Assembly: GCA_016719295.1 (NCBI GenBank)
Contig: JADKAF010000001.1
Coordinates: 3,100,001-3,164,000, forward strand
DNA length: 64,000 nt
Source of the DNA: Planctomycetota bacterium
Lineage (GTDB): Bacteria; Planctomycetota; UBA1135; JADKAF01
Reading direction: 5' to 3'
Shown: positions 9,301 through 17,506 of the stretch, one piece after another
Layout of the letters: every line of letters begins with the position of its first letter
Numbering within the stretch: the stretch's first letter is position 1
The notes under the pieces: generated by a model
Databases searched by the model: none
What the model was told of the DNA's origin: nothing
The model's input: the letters and a program-made list of their open reading frames with translations, nothing else
Translations under genes and position numbers: made by a program

Positions 9301-9414
9301 GTGGCAACGGCTCTTCGCCGCGAGAGGAGGTAGATGCGGAGTGCCGCGAGCGGGCGCCGCGCATCATCTCTCTTCTTCGGAACGACGCGCTCTCTTCTTC
9401 GGAACGAAAAGGAA

Positions 9415-9445
9415 GCCGGCGCACCGGATCCTCCGGTGCGCCGGC
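9415..9445 (-). terminator. Rho-independent-type terminator
   Basis: A perfect 14-bp GC-rich stem (9415-9428 with 9432-9445) has a 3-nt loop. Read on the minus strand it is followed by a T-rich tract (TTCCTTTTC). It lies about 270 nt beyond the stop of the lipoprotein gene and just before the amidohydrolase start. Confidence 0.6.
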
Positions 9446-9631
9446 CTCGAATCATTGCCCCATGATTCACGAGGAAGCGCCCCCACTCCCTCGCGGGACG
9501 AATCCCGCTGGCCGAAGCCTCGGGGGGCGTATCCAACCGCGCACTCCCTACGGCCGAGCTCAGCGAAGGTGTGGGCCCAACTCCAAAGATTTTCCGGAGT
9601 CGCGATCCGCTCGCAGGAGGAGGAAAGCGCG

Positions 9632-9664
9632 CGAGCCGCGCTCCCCACCGGGGAGCGCGGCTCG
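9632..9664 (-). terminator. Strong hairpin downstream of the lipoprotein gene
   Basis: A perfect 15-bp stem (9632-9646 with 9650-9664) with a 3-nt loop starts about 48 nt past the stop at 9712. On the minus strand a modest CTTTCCTCC tract follows. This is the probable primary terminator, with the 9415-9445 hairpin as backup. Confidence 0.55.
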
Positions 9665-9711
9665 CGGCTCGCGACGCCTCGTGCGCTGTGCGCTCGAGCG
9701 CGGGATCCCGA

Positions 9712-12465
9712 TCAGTTCGGGCTGATGCGCACCGTGACCTTCATCACCGCGACGATGTTCTGCGCCGCGAGCTGCTGGCGGTTGAACACGATCGCCCACT
9801 TGAAGAGGTTCTGGTTCGCGTTGAGGAGACCGGGGCGCGGCAGCCAGCGGGTCTCGGTGCCCGGGCGCGGAACGCCGGGGGTCGCCGGATCTTCTTCCGC
9901 GCCGCGGAAGACGATGTTGAACGGCGCGTTCGGGAACTGGGACCACGTGGTCTGCTCGTTCAGCGTCACGTAGGTCACCTGATTCGGGTCGTTCGGATCG
10001 CCGGCGTAGTTGGGACCGGCGACCGCGTACTCGACCTCGAAGTCGAGGTACTCGAAGATGAAGAAGGCCCCCGACGCGGAGAAGTAGCGCGACTCCGCAC
10101 GGCTGTAGTTATCCCACTCGGCCGAGGTGTAGGTCCCGACCGAAGACTGCGTGATCGGCGTCGTGGCCGTGAGGACCGTGCTGGGATCCGGAGCCGGGTT
10201 GGCGCGCGCGTGCACGTAGCCCGCGCCGCCGTTGCCGCCGTGGATGTTCAGCGACGAACGACCACCGGTGCCACCCGAGACGATGAAGCGGTTCACGCCC
10301 GAGAGGTTCAGGCTCGTGGCCTCCACGCGGATGTTGCCGCCGGAACCACCACCGCCGCCCGAGCCGGCTTCCGTGCCGTTCACCGTGGAGCCGAACGAGG
10401 CCGCCGAGCCGCCGAGACCGCCCGCCGCCGTGATCGAGCCCGAGATCGCGATGCCGCGACCGGCCTGCAAGATCGCCGTGCCGCCGCCGCCACCGCCCCC
10501 GCAGCCCGTGTTCCACACTTCGATCACCTGGTTGCCGGCGATCGTCGGACGCGAGCCCGCGGGATAGGCGGGCTTGCAGTTGTTGAAGCGCGAGGCGATG
10601 CGGTTGGAGAAGTAGGGGTGCACGCCGCCGCCACCACCACCGGCGCCGCCCACCGAGGTGCGCGGAACCTGGTTCGAAAGACCGGGGGGGATGGAGCCTG
10701 CGACGCCCGAGGTATTGGTGAAGGGCAGCTCCTGGACGCCGGGCGTGCCGACGCTGGCGTTCGAAGCACCACCGGCGCCAGCGGCGCGCTGCAGGGAGTA
10801 GAGCAGCGAAGGCTGGAGCTCCACGCTCGCGAGGCGCACGTTGAAGTCGGACGAGATCTGCGTGACGGGGAAGGCGTTGGAACCACCGCCACCGCCGTTC
10901 GACACGCCGCCCGTGCCGCCGATGCCCTGGCCAGGCTCGCCGTCGAGGTGCTCGGGCGCGAGGCGCGCGGTGCTGCCGGGATTCGCGGGCATGCCCTGCG
11001 GAGATGCCGCGATCGGCCGCGGGTCGTCACCGCCGGAGCCACCATTGCCGCCGCCGGGACCGCCCAGACCACCGGAGCCACCGCGGCCCGTGTCGTTCGA
11101 GATCCAGGGGAACGAGGTGCTGAGCGGGCAGGGGTCGTTCTTCGGGAAGTGCAGCGGAGCGTTCTCACCGGCGACCGAGAGCGTGCCGCGGATGTTCGCG
11201 TTCGCGCAGTAGATCTGCACGATGCGCGAGCCCGTGAAGCGCACGGTCACGTCGCGAGGGATGTCGATCGACGAGAAGTAGAAGACGCCGTTCGTCACGG
11301 TCTCTTCGATGCCCGTGAGCGTGCCGGTCGCGGGGAAGCTCTGGTTGTCGGTGTTGATCACGACCACGCCGGCCGCGGTCGGGCGCAGCTCGCCGTGCAA
11401 GCCGCTGCCGCCGCCGGGCCCCTGCGCGAGGTAGCCGTTGCCGTTCTTGTTCCACTCGCCGGAGGTGCGCTCGACGTCTTCCTGCGTGTTGGCGTCGAAG
11501 TCCTCGACGATCGGGAACGACTGGCCCGGCTGGACCTCGGTGATGAAGGTCAGCGGATCCGGGTTCGCGAGCGTGTTGCCGGCGAGATCGCGGATGCCGT
11601 TCAGGAACTTCACCACCATCAGGCGCGGATTGTTCGGATCGCTGCCCGGCCCGGGAAGGAGCGGGGTGGGGTCGATGCGCACGAGGGTCGTGAGGTCGAC
11701 CTGGTTCAACGCGATCGAGAAGCGCGAAGGCACTTCGCGCTGGTCCGCGGTCGTCTGCAGGTTGCCGTCGAGGTCGACGGCGAGCTGCAGGAAGTTCGAG
11801 GTCCCGGTGACGGGGTTGACCAGCGTCGCCGGATTCATGAGGTCGTCGAAGGTCAGAACGACGTTCGAGCCGACGGACACGCCCTCGGCGCCGCTCAGGG
11901 GATCCAACGTGCCCGGGGCTGCCGCGGGGTCCTGCTGCAGGAAGGCCTGCACGCTCGGCTGCCCCGGCACCGGGTCGATCACGCCCTGCGACGCGGTGAT
12001 GCGGCAGGAGAGCGCGAGCGAGTTCGCCTTGCCCGAGCGCGAGCGGATGAGCTCGCCGGTCGAGCTGCTGCCGCTCGAGTACACGTTGAGCAGGTAGTCG
12101 CGGCCCGAGCTCAGTCCGAAGACCGGGTTGCCGTTCGAGTTGAAGGTGATCTGCGGGCGGAAGAGCACCTCGCTGTCGGTCACCGCGTAGATCGCCGTCG
12201 GCTCTTGGCCGGTCGACGCGTCGATCACCGAGAACGAGAACTTGTTCACGCTTCCCGGATCGACCTGGTCGTTGAACCGGAGCTTGATCTCCTGGTTCAA
12301 GGCGACCTGGTTCTGGGAGCAGGTGCCGCGGGAAGTGCAGCCCAGCGAGCAGGAGATCACGCGGAACCCGCTGGTTCCGCCGCTGCCGCCGCCGCTGTCG
12401 CATCCGATCAACGCGAAGGCCGCCGCGGAGGCCGCGAGCGGGAAGAGGGACGAAGCGATTCTCAT
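9712..12465 (-). CDS. Large Gly-rich lipoprotein with bacterial Ig-like domains
   Basis: The protein has 917 residues from ATG 12465. The N-terminus (MRIASSLFPLAASAAAFALI, then G-C-D) is a lipoprotein signal with the lipid-attached Cys at position 22. A Gly/Ser linker precedes an SbsA/Big_5-like Ig domain (VALNQEIKLRFNDQVDPGSV, about 45-150) and a second similar unit (VGSNVVLTFDDLMNP). Residues ~450-780 are extremely glycine-rich (runs such as GGSGGLGGPGGGNGGSGG) and alternate with beta-type segments, resembling right-handed beta or filamentous surface proteins. No catalytic motif was seen. An outer-surface or matrix structural role is inferred. It is divergent from the gene at 12877 across 411 bp. 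Confidence 0.88.
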   Translation of the reverse strand: MRIASSLFPLAASAAAFALIGCDSGGGSGGTSGFRVISCSLGCTSRGTCSQNQVALNQEIKLRFNDQVDPGSVNKFSFSVIDASTGQEPTAIYAVTDSEVLFRPQITFNSNGNPVFGLSSGRDYLLNVYSSGSSSTGELIRSRSGKANSLALSCRITASQGVIDPVPGQPSVQAFLQQDPAAAPGTLDPLSGAEGVSVGSNVVLTFDDLMNPATLVNPVTGTSNFLQLAVDLDGNLQTTADQREVPSRFSIALNQVDLTTLVRIDPTPLLPGPGSDPNNPRLMVVKFLNGIRDLAGNTLANPDPLTFITEVQPGQSFPIVEDFDANTQEDVERTSGEWNKNGNGYLAQGPGGGSGLHGELRPTAAGVVVINTDNQSFPATGTLTGIEETVTNGVFYFSSIDIPRDVTVRFTGSRIVQIYCANANIRGTLSVAGENAPLHFPKNDPCPLSTSFPWISNDTGRGGSGGLGGPGGGNGGSGGDDPRPIAASPQGMPANPGSTARLAPEHLDGEPGQGIGGTGGVSNGGGGGSNAFPVTQISSDFNVRLASVELQPSLLYSLQRAAGAGGASNASVGTPGVQELPFTNTSGVAGSIPPGLSNQVPRTSVGGAGGGGGGVHPYFSNRIASRFNNCKPAYPAGSRPTIAGNQVIEVWNTGCGGGGGGGTAILQAGRGIAISGSITAAGGLGGSAASFGSTVNGTEAGSGGGGGSGGNIRVEATSLNLSGVNRFIVSGGTGGRSSLNIHGGNGGAGYVHARANPAPDPSTVLTATTPITQSSVGTYTSAEWDNYSRAESRYFSASGAFFIFEYLDFEVEYAVAGPNYAGDPNDPNQVTYVTLNEQTTWSQFPNAPFNIVFRGAEEDPATPGVPRPGTETRWLPRPGLLNANQNLFKWAIVFNRQQLAAQNIVAVMKVTVRISPN

Positions 12466-12876
12466 GGGACCGAAGCTCTGGGGCGTTGTTGGCTCTGAGG
12501 GTGAGCTCTGAGGCGGTAGAGCTGAGGAACGCGAGCTGACGCGCGGTCCTTCCGCCACCTCGTGAGGCAGCACCTCGCGAGGCGGCAGCGGCTCGATCGA
12601 CAGCGAGCACGTGAGCAGGGCTCGGCACGACCGGCGCACGCAGGGCGCGCATCGGCCGAGGGGACAGGAAACTCCACCGGGCACCAAAACTCAACCCGCG
12701 AGTCGATTCCCGCAGCGAGCTCCGGAGGCCCCGGCGCGCCCGCGCCGAACCGAGGCACGGCGGGGGCGCTCCCTTGTAGCGCGGGCCGGCGCCGCGGTAT
12801 CAGTGGCGCCTCGCGCCCGGCGCTCCGCGATCTCTTCCCGGAGGATGGCGAAGGCGCCTGCGTAGGAAGCGCCCGC
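12466..12876. promoter_or_regulatory. Divergent intergenic region with small palindromes and short iterons
   Basis: These 411 bp separate the lipoprotein (minus) from the anchored coiled-coil gene (plus). Two 10-bp palindromes of the form CCTCGYGAGG occur at 12558-12567 and 12573-12582, 15 bp apart centre to centre. Three short repeats related to GCTCTGAGG begin near 12492, 12505 and 12519. Both sets could be protein-binding sites. No reliable promoter hexamers were identified, and no gene is supported here. Confidence 0.35.
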
Positions 12877-13929
12877 ATGCCCTCCTCCACCTTGATGAAT
12901 GGCCTCTTCGGCCTCTCCGTCGCCGGCTGTGCCGTCCTGGCGTGGATGCACTACGAACGGCGCCCATCCCAGACCGAAGCGCGCCTCGAAGGGCGCATCG
13001 CGGAGCTCGAGGACCAGCTCCGCCGGGTCTCGGCGCAAGCGGTGAGCGCCAGCTCCAAGAGCTCCGACGGCGCGCAGCGGGCCGAAGCCGAAACGCTGGC
13101 GACGATGCGCCGAGGCCTGCTCGAAGGCGGCGGCGACCTCGCTGCCGTACTCGATCGCCTGGATCGCGCCCTTCAGGAAGGCCGAGATGCGGCAGGAATC
13201 GACCACGAAGGCGAGATCATCGCGCGCCATTACGCGCGGCTGCAGATCGAGAAGCTGCGAGCGATCGGCGCGGGCGCGGCCGACGAGGTCCTGCGCCGCA
13301 TCGACTTCCGCGACGAGCGGAAGCAGCCCCTGCCCGCCGAGTTCCGTTCGAAGCTGCTGGCCGTGCTGGTCGAGATCGATCCCGCGCGCGGACGCGAGAC
13401 CGCTGCACGACTGCTCTCCGCCGACGGCGAGGACCTCGCCGTGCGCCTCAGCGCGGCGCATCGCCTGAAGGAGCAGGACCCCGTGCTCGCCTTGCGGCTC
13501 GCGCGCGAAGTGATCGATCGCCAGCGCGGCCGACCCGCGCTGGGCTTCCAGAACCTGCACGAGCTGGTCGGGATCGTCGGCGAGCTCGGCCAAGTGCTCG
13601 GCAAGTCCGAGGTCGAGGCCCTGCTCCGCGATCTCGCGGTGCGGCAGGACTGGGACATGTCGGCGCGCCATCGCGCGATCTCCTGGATCGAGACGCTGCA
13701 GATCATCGAGGCCTACGACGATCTCGAGCGCGTCGTGAAAGAGCCGGGCCACAATCACTACACGCGCGTCTGCGCCCTGCAGGCGATGCGTCAGCTCAAT
13801 CCCGAGCGCTTGCTGCCGATCCTGCGTTGGCTGGTCGAGGAGACCTCCCTCGACCCGACGCTGAAGCAGAGCGCCGAAGGCATGCGCGAGCAGATCGAGA
13901 CCGAGCTCGCCGGTCGCAAGAGCAAATGA
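12877..13929 (+). CDS. Membrane-anchored coiled-coil/helical protein of unknown function
   Basis: The protein has 350 residues from ATG 12877. A single N-terminal transmembrane segment (about residues 7-23) is followed by a coiled coil (TEARLEGRIAELEDQLRRVS, about 32-55) and a long, entirely helical region with HEAT- or TPR-like spacing of Leu and Ala. There are no catalytic motifs. It would be tethered to the inner membrane with a bulky domain on one side. The longer upstream open frame lacks support. It is followed after 22 bp by the SGNH hydrolase gene, probably in the same transcript. Confidence 0.75.
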   Translation: MPSSTLMNGLFGLSVAGCAVLAWMHYERRPSQTEARLEGRIAELEDQLRRVSAQAVSASSKSSDGAQRAEAETLATMRRGLLEGGGDLAAVLDRLDRALQEGRDAAGIDHEGEIIARHYARLQIEKLRAIGAGAADEVLRRIDFRDERKQPLPAEFRSKLLAVLVEIDPARGRETAARLLSADGEDLAVRLSAAHRLKEQDPVLALRLAREVIDRQRGRPALGFQNLHELVGIVGELGQVLGKSEVEALLRDLAVRQDWDMSARHRAISWIETLQIIEAYDDLERVVKEPGHNHYTRVCALQAMRQLNPERLLPILRWLVEETSLDPTLKQSAEGMREQIETELAGRKSK

Positions 13930-13951
13930 GCCCGTCGCGGGCCGCACGCTG

Positions 13952-15052
13952 ATGGCGCGCGCAGCGCTCGGCTCGCGCGCGCTCCGCCGCGCCTTCGCCG
14001 CGCTGCTCGGCTGCGCTGGCGCGCTCGCGCTGGCCGAGCTCGCGCTGCGCACGCTGCCCGCGGAGCAGCTCGGCTTCGTGTACGAGCGCGGCGTCTTCGC
14101 GCGCCCGCCGGAGTTCGCGGAGGACCCGCGGAGGAACGCGATCGGCTTCCACGCCGCGGAGCTGCCCGCGGCGGAGGACGGCTCCCCCCGCATCGTCCTG
14201 CTCGGCGACTCCTATGTGGCCGCGCTGTCGGTGCCGCTGGAGCAGACCGTCGGCGAACGGCTCCAGGCCGAGCTCGGCACGGACGGCGGCCGTCCTCTGC
14301 GCGTCCTCGCCGCGGGCCTCCCCGGCTGGGGCCAGGCCGAGGAGCTCGCCGCGCTGCGCGCGCTCGGGCCGCACGCGCGCGGCGTCCTCGTCCTGACGCT
14401 GCTGCTGCCGTTCAACGACATCCGCGACAACCATCCTGCGCTCGAAGCGCAGGGCAACGCGGAGCTCGAGGCGCTCGCGCGCTATCGCCCGGGGTGGCTC
14501 CGTCTGCGCCGCGAGGAAGCACCGCTCTTCTTCTGCGAGTTCTCGCGCTGCAATCAGTGGCTCTCGTTCACTCTCGCGCGCCGCCGCGAGCGCGGCTCGC
14601 GCGCCGAGACCGCACCGCTCGACTACGAGGTCTACGTCGATCCGCCGAGCGGCGCTTGGATCGAAGCGTGGGAGATCACCGAACGCCTCCTGCTCGAGAC
14701 GGCGGAGACCGCGCGCGCGCTCGGCGCGACCTATGCGCTCGCGCTGGCCTCGACGCCGCACGGCGTGCGCGGCCCCGAGCGCGGTCTCGCGTTCTTGCGT
14801 GCGAGCTATCCCGCGCTGCGCGAGCGCGCGCTCGACCTCACCGCACCTACGCGGCGCCTCGAGCGCTTCTGTCGCGAGCACGGCATCCCGTGCCTCGATC
14901 TCGAGGCGGCGTTCGTCGCCGAGCAGGCGCGAAGGGCGGCGCCGCTCCACTGGCCTCGCGATGGACACTGGAACGCGGCGGGCAACGCTTTCGCCGCGCG
15001 AGAGCTCGCGCGTTTCGTGCGCGCGGCGCTCGCCGCGACGAGCGCACGCTGA
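13952..15052 (+). CDS. SGNH/GDSL-type hydrolase, membrane-anchored
   Basis: The protein has 366 residues. An N-terminal hydrophobic segment (AFAALLGCAGALALAELAL) works as signal or anchor. The block I motif is LLGDSY (about residues 88-93, nucleophile Ser), a block with N and D follows (LPFNDIRDN), and the catalytic Asp-His pair is in RDGHWNAAGN near residue 345. This pattern resembles the AlgJ/AlgX and other SGNH acyl-esterases that act on cell-envelope polysaccharides. The usual family length is 300-400. The substrate is not determined. It is likely co-transcribed with the upstream anchored coiled-coil gene. Confidence 0.82.
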   Translation: MARAALGSRALRRAFAALLGCAGALALAELALRTLPAEQLGFVYERGVFARPPEFAEDPRRNAIGFHAAELPAAEDGSPRIVLLGDSYVAALSVPLEQTVGERLQAELGTDGGRPLRVLAAGLPGWGQAEELAALRALGPHARGVLVLTLLLPFNDIRDNHPALEAQGNAELEALARYRPGWLRLRREEAPLFFCEFSRCNQWLSFTLARRRERGSRAETAPLDYEVYVDPPSGAWIEAWEITERLLLETAETARALGATYALALASTPHGVRGPERGLAFLRASYPALRERALDLTAPTRRLERFCREHGIPCLDLEAAFVAEQARRAAPLHWPRDGHWNAAGNAFAARELARFVRAALAATSAR

Positions 15053-15071
15053 TTCACGCGATTGCGCGCCC

Positions 15072-15100
15072 TTCTCATCGGCCGGGCTCGCGACTAACTT
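15072..15100 (+). promoter_or_regulatory. Candidate promoter for the TatD gene (possibly leaderless)
   Basis: TTCTCA (15072-15077), a 17-bp spacer and TAACTT (15095-15100) match four of six bases each of the sigma-70 consensus. Only 6 nt separate the -10-like hexamer from the ATG at 15107, as expected for a leaderless transcript. No Shine-Dalgarno sequence precedes this ATG. Confidence 0.35.
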
Positions 15101-15106
15101 CCCGAC

Positions 15107-15940
15107 ATGAGCTCCGGCCCCCACGCCTCCGCGATGCCCTCCATCCTGCCGCCGCTCGTCGACGCGCACTGCCATCTCTACTACGACAGCTACGCCGAGG
15201 ATCGCGACGCGGCGTGGCAGCGCGCGCTCGCCGCGGGCGTCGTGCATGCGCTGCAGGTCGGCACCGACGTCGCGAGCAGCCGCGCCGCGCGCGAGCTCGC
15301 GCGCCGGCTGGGTCCCGCGCGCGCGAGCGCCACGTGCGGCATCCATCCGCACGAGGCGAAGGACGGACGCCCGGCGGAGGCGTGGGAGGAGTTCGAAGCG
15401 CTGGCGCGCGAAGGCGGCTGGGTCGCGATCGGCGAGAGCGGCCTCGACACCTTCAAGGAGTTCTCGCCGCTCGACGATCAGCGCGAGCTCTTCCGGCGTC
15501 AGGCGCGCTTGGCCGCCGAGCTCGATCTGCCGCTCGTCGTGCACACGCGCGACGCGCACGAGGAGACCGCGGCGATCCTGCGCGCGGAGCGCGGCTCGAG
15601 GCAACGCACGATGATCCACTGCTTCACCGGTGGACCGCGAGAAGCGGAGGCCTACCTCGAGCTCGGCTGCCACATCTCCTTCTCGGGCGTGCTCACCTAC
15701 AAGAAGAACGAGGAGAACCGCGCTGCGGCGCGCTTGGTCCCCGAGGAGCGCCTGCTCATCGAGACCGATGCGCCGTTCCTGGCGCCCGAGCCGCTGCGCG
15801 GGAAGCGCAACGAGCCCGCGTTCCTGACGCGCACCTTCGCGACGCTCTGCGGCGTGCGTGGCGCGGAGCCCGCTCCACTCGCGCAGCGCCTGCTCGCGAA
15901 CACGCGCGAGCTCTTCCGCTTGCCGCCGCTCGCTCCTTAG
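15107..15940 (+). CDS. TatD-family metal-dependent hydrolase
   Basis: The protein has 277 residues. Metal ligands of the TatD amidohydrolase fold are all visible: DAHCHL near the start, the Glu in GESGLD, HTRDAH, the His in MIHCFTGG and the Asp in ETDAPFLAP. Length matches the family (about 260). TatD proteins are cytosolic 3'-5' DNA exonucleases/deoxyribonucleases implicated in DNA repair and degradation. The ATG at 15107 has no SD; a second Met at 15134 is possible and would give a start closer to most homologues. The gene converges on the small membrane protein at 16006. Confidence 0.92.
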   Translation: MSSGPHASAMPSILPPLVDAHCHLYYDSYAEDRDAAWQRALAAGVVHALQVGTDVASSRAARELARRLGPARASATCGIHPHEAKDGRPAEAWEEFEALAREGGWVAIGESGLDTFKEFSPLDDQRELFRRQARLAAELDLPLVVHTRDAHEETAAILRAERGSRQRTMIHCFTGGPREAEAYLELGCHISFSGVLTYKKNEENRAAARLVPEERLLIETDAPFLAPEPLRGKRNEPAFLTRTFATLCGVRGAEPAPLAQRLLANTRELFRLPPLAP

Positions 15941-16005
15941 CAGCCTGCTGAAGAGGTCCTTCGGTCTGGCGAACGACTTCCTCGACAGGCCGCGAGCGCA
16001 AGCGC

Positions 16006-16557
16006 TCAGCGCACCTCTTCGGGCCGCTCGACATCGGCGCGGATGCGCTGCAGCGCCTCGCGGCGCGCGACGCCCATGCCCGAGAGACCGAGCCCGGTGC
16101 CGCCGAGGATGCAGCCGGGGATCACGAGATCGTTCTCACCCGCGAACACCGCTGCGGCGAAGAAGCCGAGCGAGCTCGCGAGCAGCACGAAGCCGATGCG
16201 AAACGTCGTGTCGCGCACATCGACCGCGCTGGAAGCTGCTGTGGCCGAAGCGCTCTTCGGCCGTCGCCCCCCGCTGGTCTCGCGCAGCTCGGTGATCATG
16301 CGCTCCAGGCGCTCGGGCTCGAGCTTGCCCTGCTTCGCCATCGCGTTCACCACCTCGAGCATCTTCATGCGCTCGGAGTAGGCGAGGCTCGCGCGGATGA
16401 TCCAGATGAGGGTGCGGAGCCCGAGCACGATACCGAGGCTCCCGAGGCCGAAGGCGATCCAGAACTCGGGTTGTTCGAGAAAGCGTGGCAGCGCTCCTCG
16501 CAGCTCCGCGGATCCGGAGGGAGAGGCTTGGGCGAGCAAGAGCGGCAGCGAATTCAT
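16006..16557 (-). CDS. Small multi-pass membrane protein, unknown
   Basis: The protein has 183 residues. It shows a transmembrane helix at about 32-55 (FWIAFGLGSLGIVLGLRTLI), a charged cytoplasmic-type loop (MLEVVNAMAKQGKLEPERLE), then two further hydrophobic helices (about 118-138 and 143-163). No known domain is recognised. It lies 93 bp downstream of the FHA-domain gene on the same strand and may be expressed with it. Confidence 0.7.
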   Translation of the reverse strand: MNSLPLLLAQASPSGSAELRGALPRFLEQPEFWIAFGLGSLGIVLGLRTLIWIIRASLAYSERMKMLEVVNAMAKQGKLEPERLERMITELRETSGGRRPKSASATAASSAVDVRDTTFRIGFVLLASSLGFFAAAVFAGENDLVIPGCILGGTGLGLSGMGVARREALQRIRADVERPEEVR

Positions 16558-16650
16558 GAGGAGCTCGGGAGGCGACGGGAAGCCGAGAGCGCCGCGCTGC
16601 GAGAGGCGCGGAGCTCTATTCTCGAATCCATCGTCGAGGCGCGCGCTAGC

Positions 16651-17349
16651 TCAGCTGCTGAAGCCACTGCCCATCCAGCGCGCGAGGAGGAAGAGCCCCG
16701 CAGAGAGCGCCAGGACCACGACGATCGCGGCCACACGCGCGAACCAGCCCCATTGCGAGAGGTCCTGTGCGAGCAGGCCCCCGCCGGCCTCGACCTTGCG
16801 GTACTGGAGCACGCGCTGACGAGGAGCCTCCTCGACGGTCCCGGTCGCCGCGCTCGCCATCGGCCGCGGCGCCTCGGCGCTCGGCCGCGCGCGCATCTCG
16901 ATCCGCGGCTCGGCGACGACGGGCGCGGGCGCGTCGCCGGGGAGGAGCAGCTCGTCGTCGTCGGCCCAGTCGTCCGCGCCGAAGTCCGCGCGCAGCGCCG
17001 TCGCTGCCGCCTCCCCAACGCTCGGCTCCCCCGCGCTCGGCTCCGCAGCGCTGACGAGCCCCTCGTCCCCGGCCTCGAAGCGCAGCGCGACGCGCCCGAA
17101 GCGCACGCGGTCGCCCGGCGCCAAGCTCTGCCGCACGATCTGGCGTTCGTTGACGAAGGTCCCATTGCTGGAGCCCAGGTCCTCGACCTCGACGCGCTCG
17201 CCGTCGATGTGGATCGCGGCGTGTTTGCGCGAGACGCTCTCGTGCGCGAGCACGATGGCGACGCCCTTCACGCGACCGACGAGGTCGCCGTCGCGCAGAG
17301 CGAAGGTCTTCGTCGCGCCGCCACCGATCTCGAGACGCAAGCTGGGCAT
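16651..17349 (-). CDS. FHA-domain protein with C-terminal membrane anchor
   Basis: The protein has 232 residues from ATG 17349 (MPSLRLEIGGG). Residues ~1-95 are a forkhead-associated domain with the conserved Gly-Arg, Ser-x-x-His and Asn positions (LVGRVKG, ESVSRKHAAI, LGSSNGTFVN), so it should bind phosphothreonine peptides. A Pro/Ala/Glu-rich linker follows, and a C-terminal transmembrane helix (VAAIVVVLALSAGLFLLARW) anchors it. The Ser/Thr kinases elsewhere in the window could supply ligands (inference). It is divergent from the ABC operon across 157 bp. Confidence 0.88.
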   Translation of the reverse strand: MPSLRLEIGGGATKTFALRDGDLVGRVKGVAIVLAHESVSRKHAAIHIDGERVEVEDLGSSNGTFVNERQIVRQSLAPGDRVRFGRVALRFEAGDEGLVSAAEPSAGEPSVGEAAATALRADFGADDWADDDELLLPGDAPAPVVAEPRIEMRARPSAEAPRPMASAATGTVEEAPRQRVLQYRKVEAGGGLLAQDLSQWGWFARVAAIVVVLALSAGLFLLARWMGSGFSS

Positions 17350-17506
17350 GGTTCGCAAGGCACTCCGTCCGGCGCATCATGCTCTCCGCGCGGGCGCTCC
17401 TTGCCAGCGCATTTTCGCCGCGCCGCGCCGAGAGCTCCGCGCCCGACCCTCGCGCGCCTCGGATGGCGCCGGTTAGCCTCCGCAGCTCCTCCTTCGCCGC
17501 GGCACC

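Larger units (their letters stand above)
9301..9711. other. Non-coding gap with terminator-type hairpins and a short direct repeat
   Basis: No convincing gene was seen in these 411 bp between two minus-strand genes. The segment holds two strong hairpins (listed separately) and a direct repeat of about 17 bp (9369-9385 and 9391-9407, period 22). Promoter elements for the amidohydrolase gene at 9300 should lie here, but no clear -35/-10 pair was found. Confidence 0.6.

Noticed and set aside
9571..12498. Open frame of 975 codons antisense to the Gly-rich lipoprotein
   Set aside because: GC-rich codon bias removes stop codons on the opposite strand. The product has no domain or signal, while the sense gene has a clear lipobox and Ig domain.
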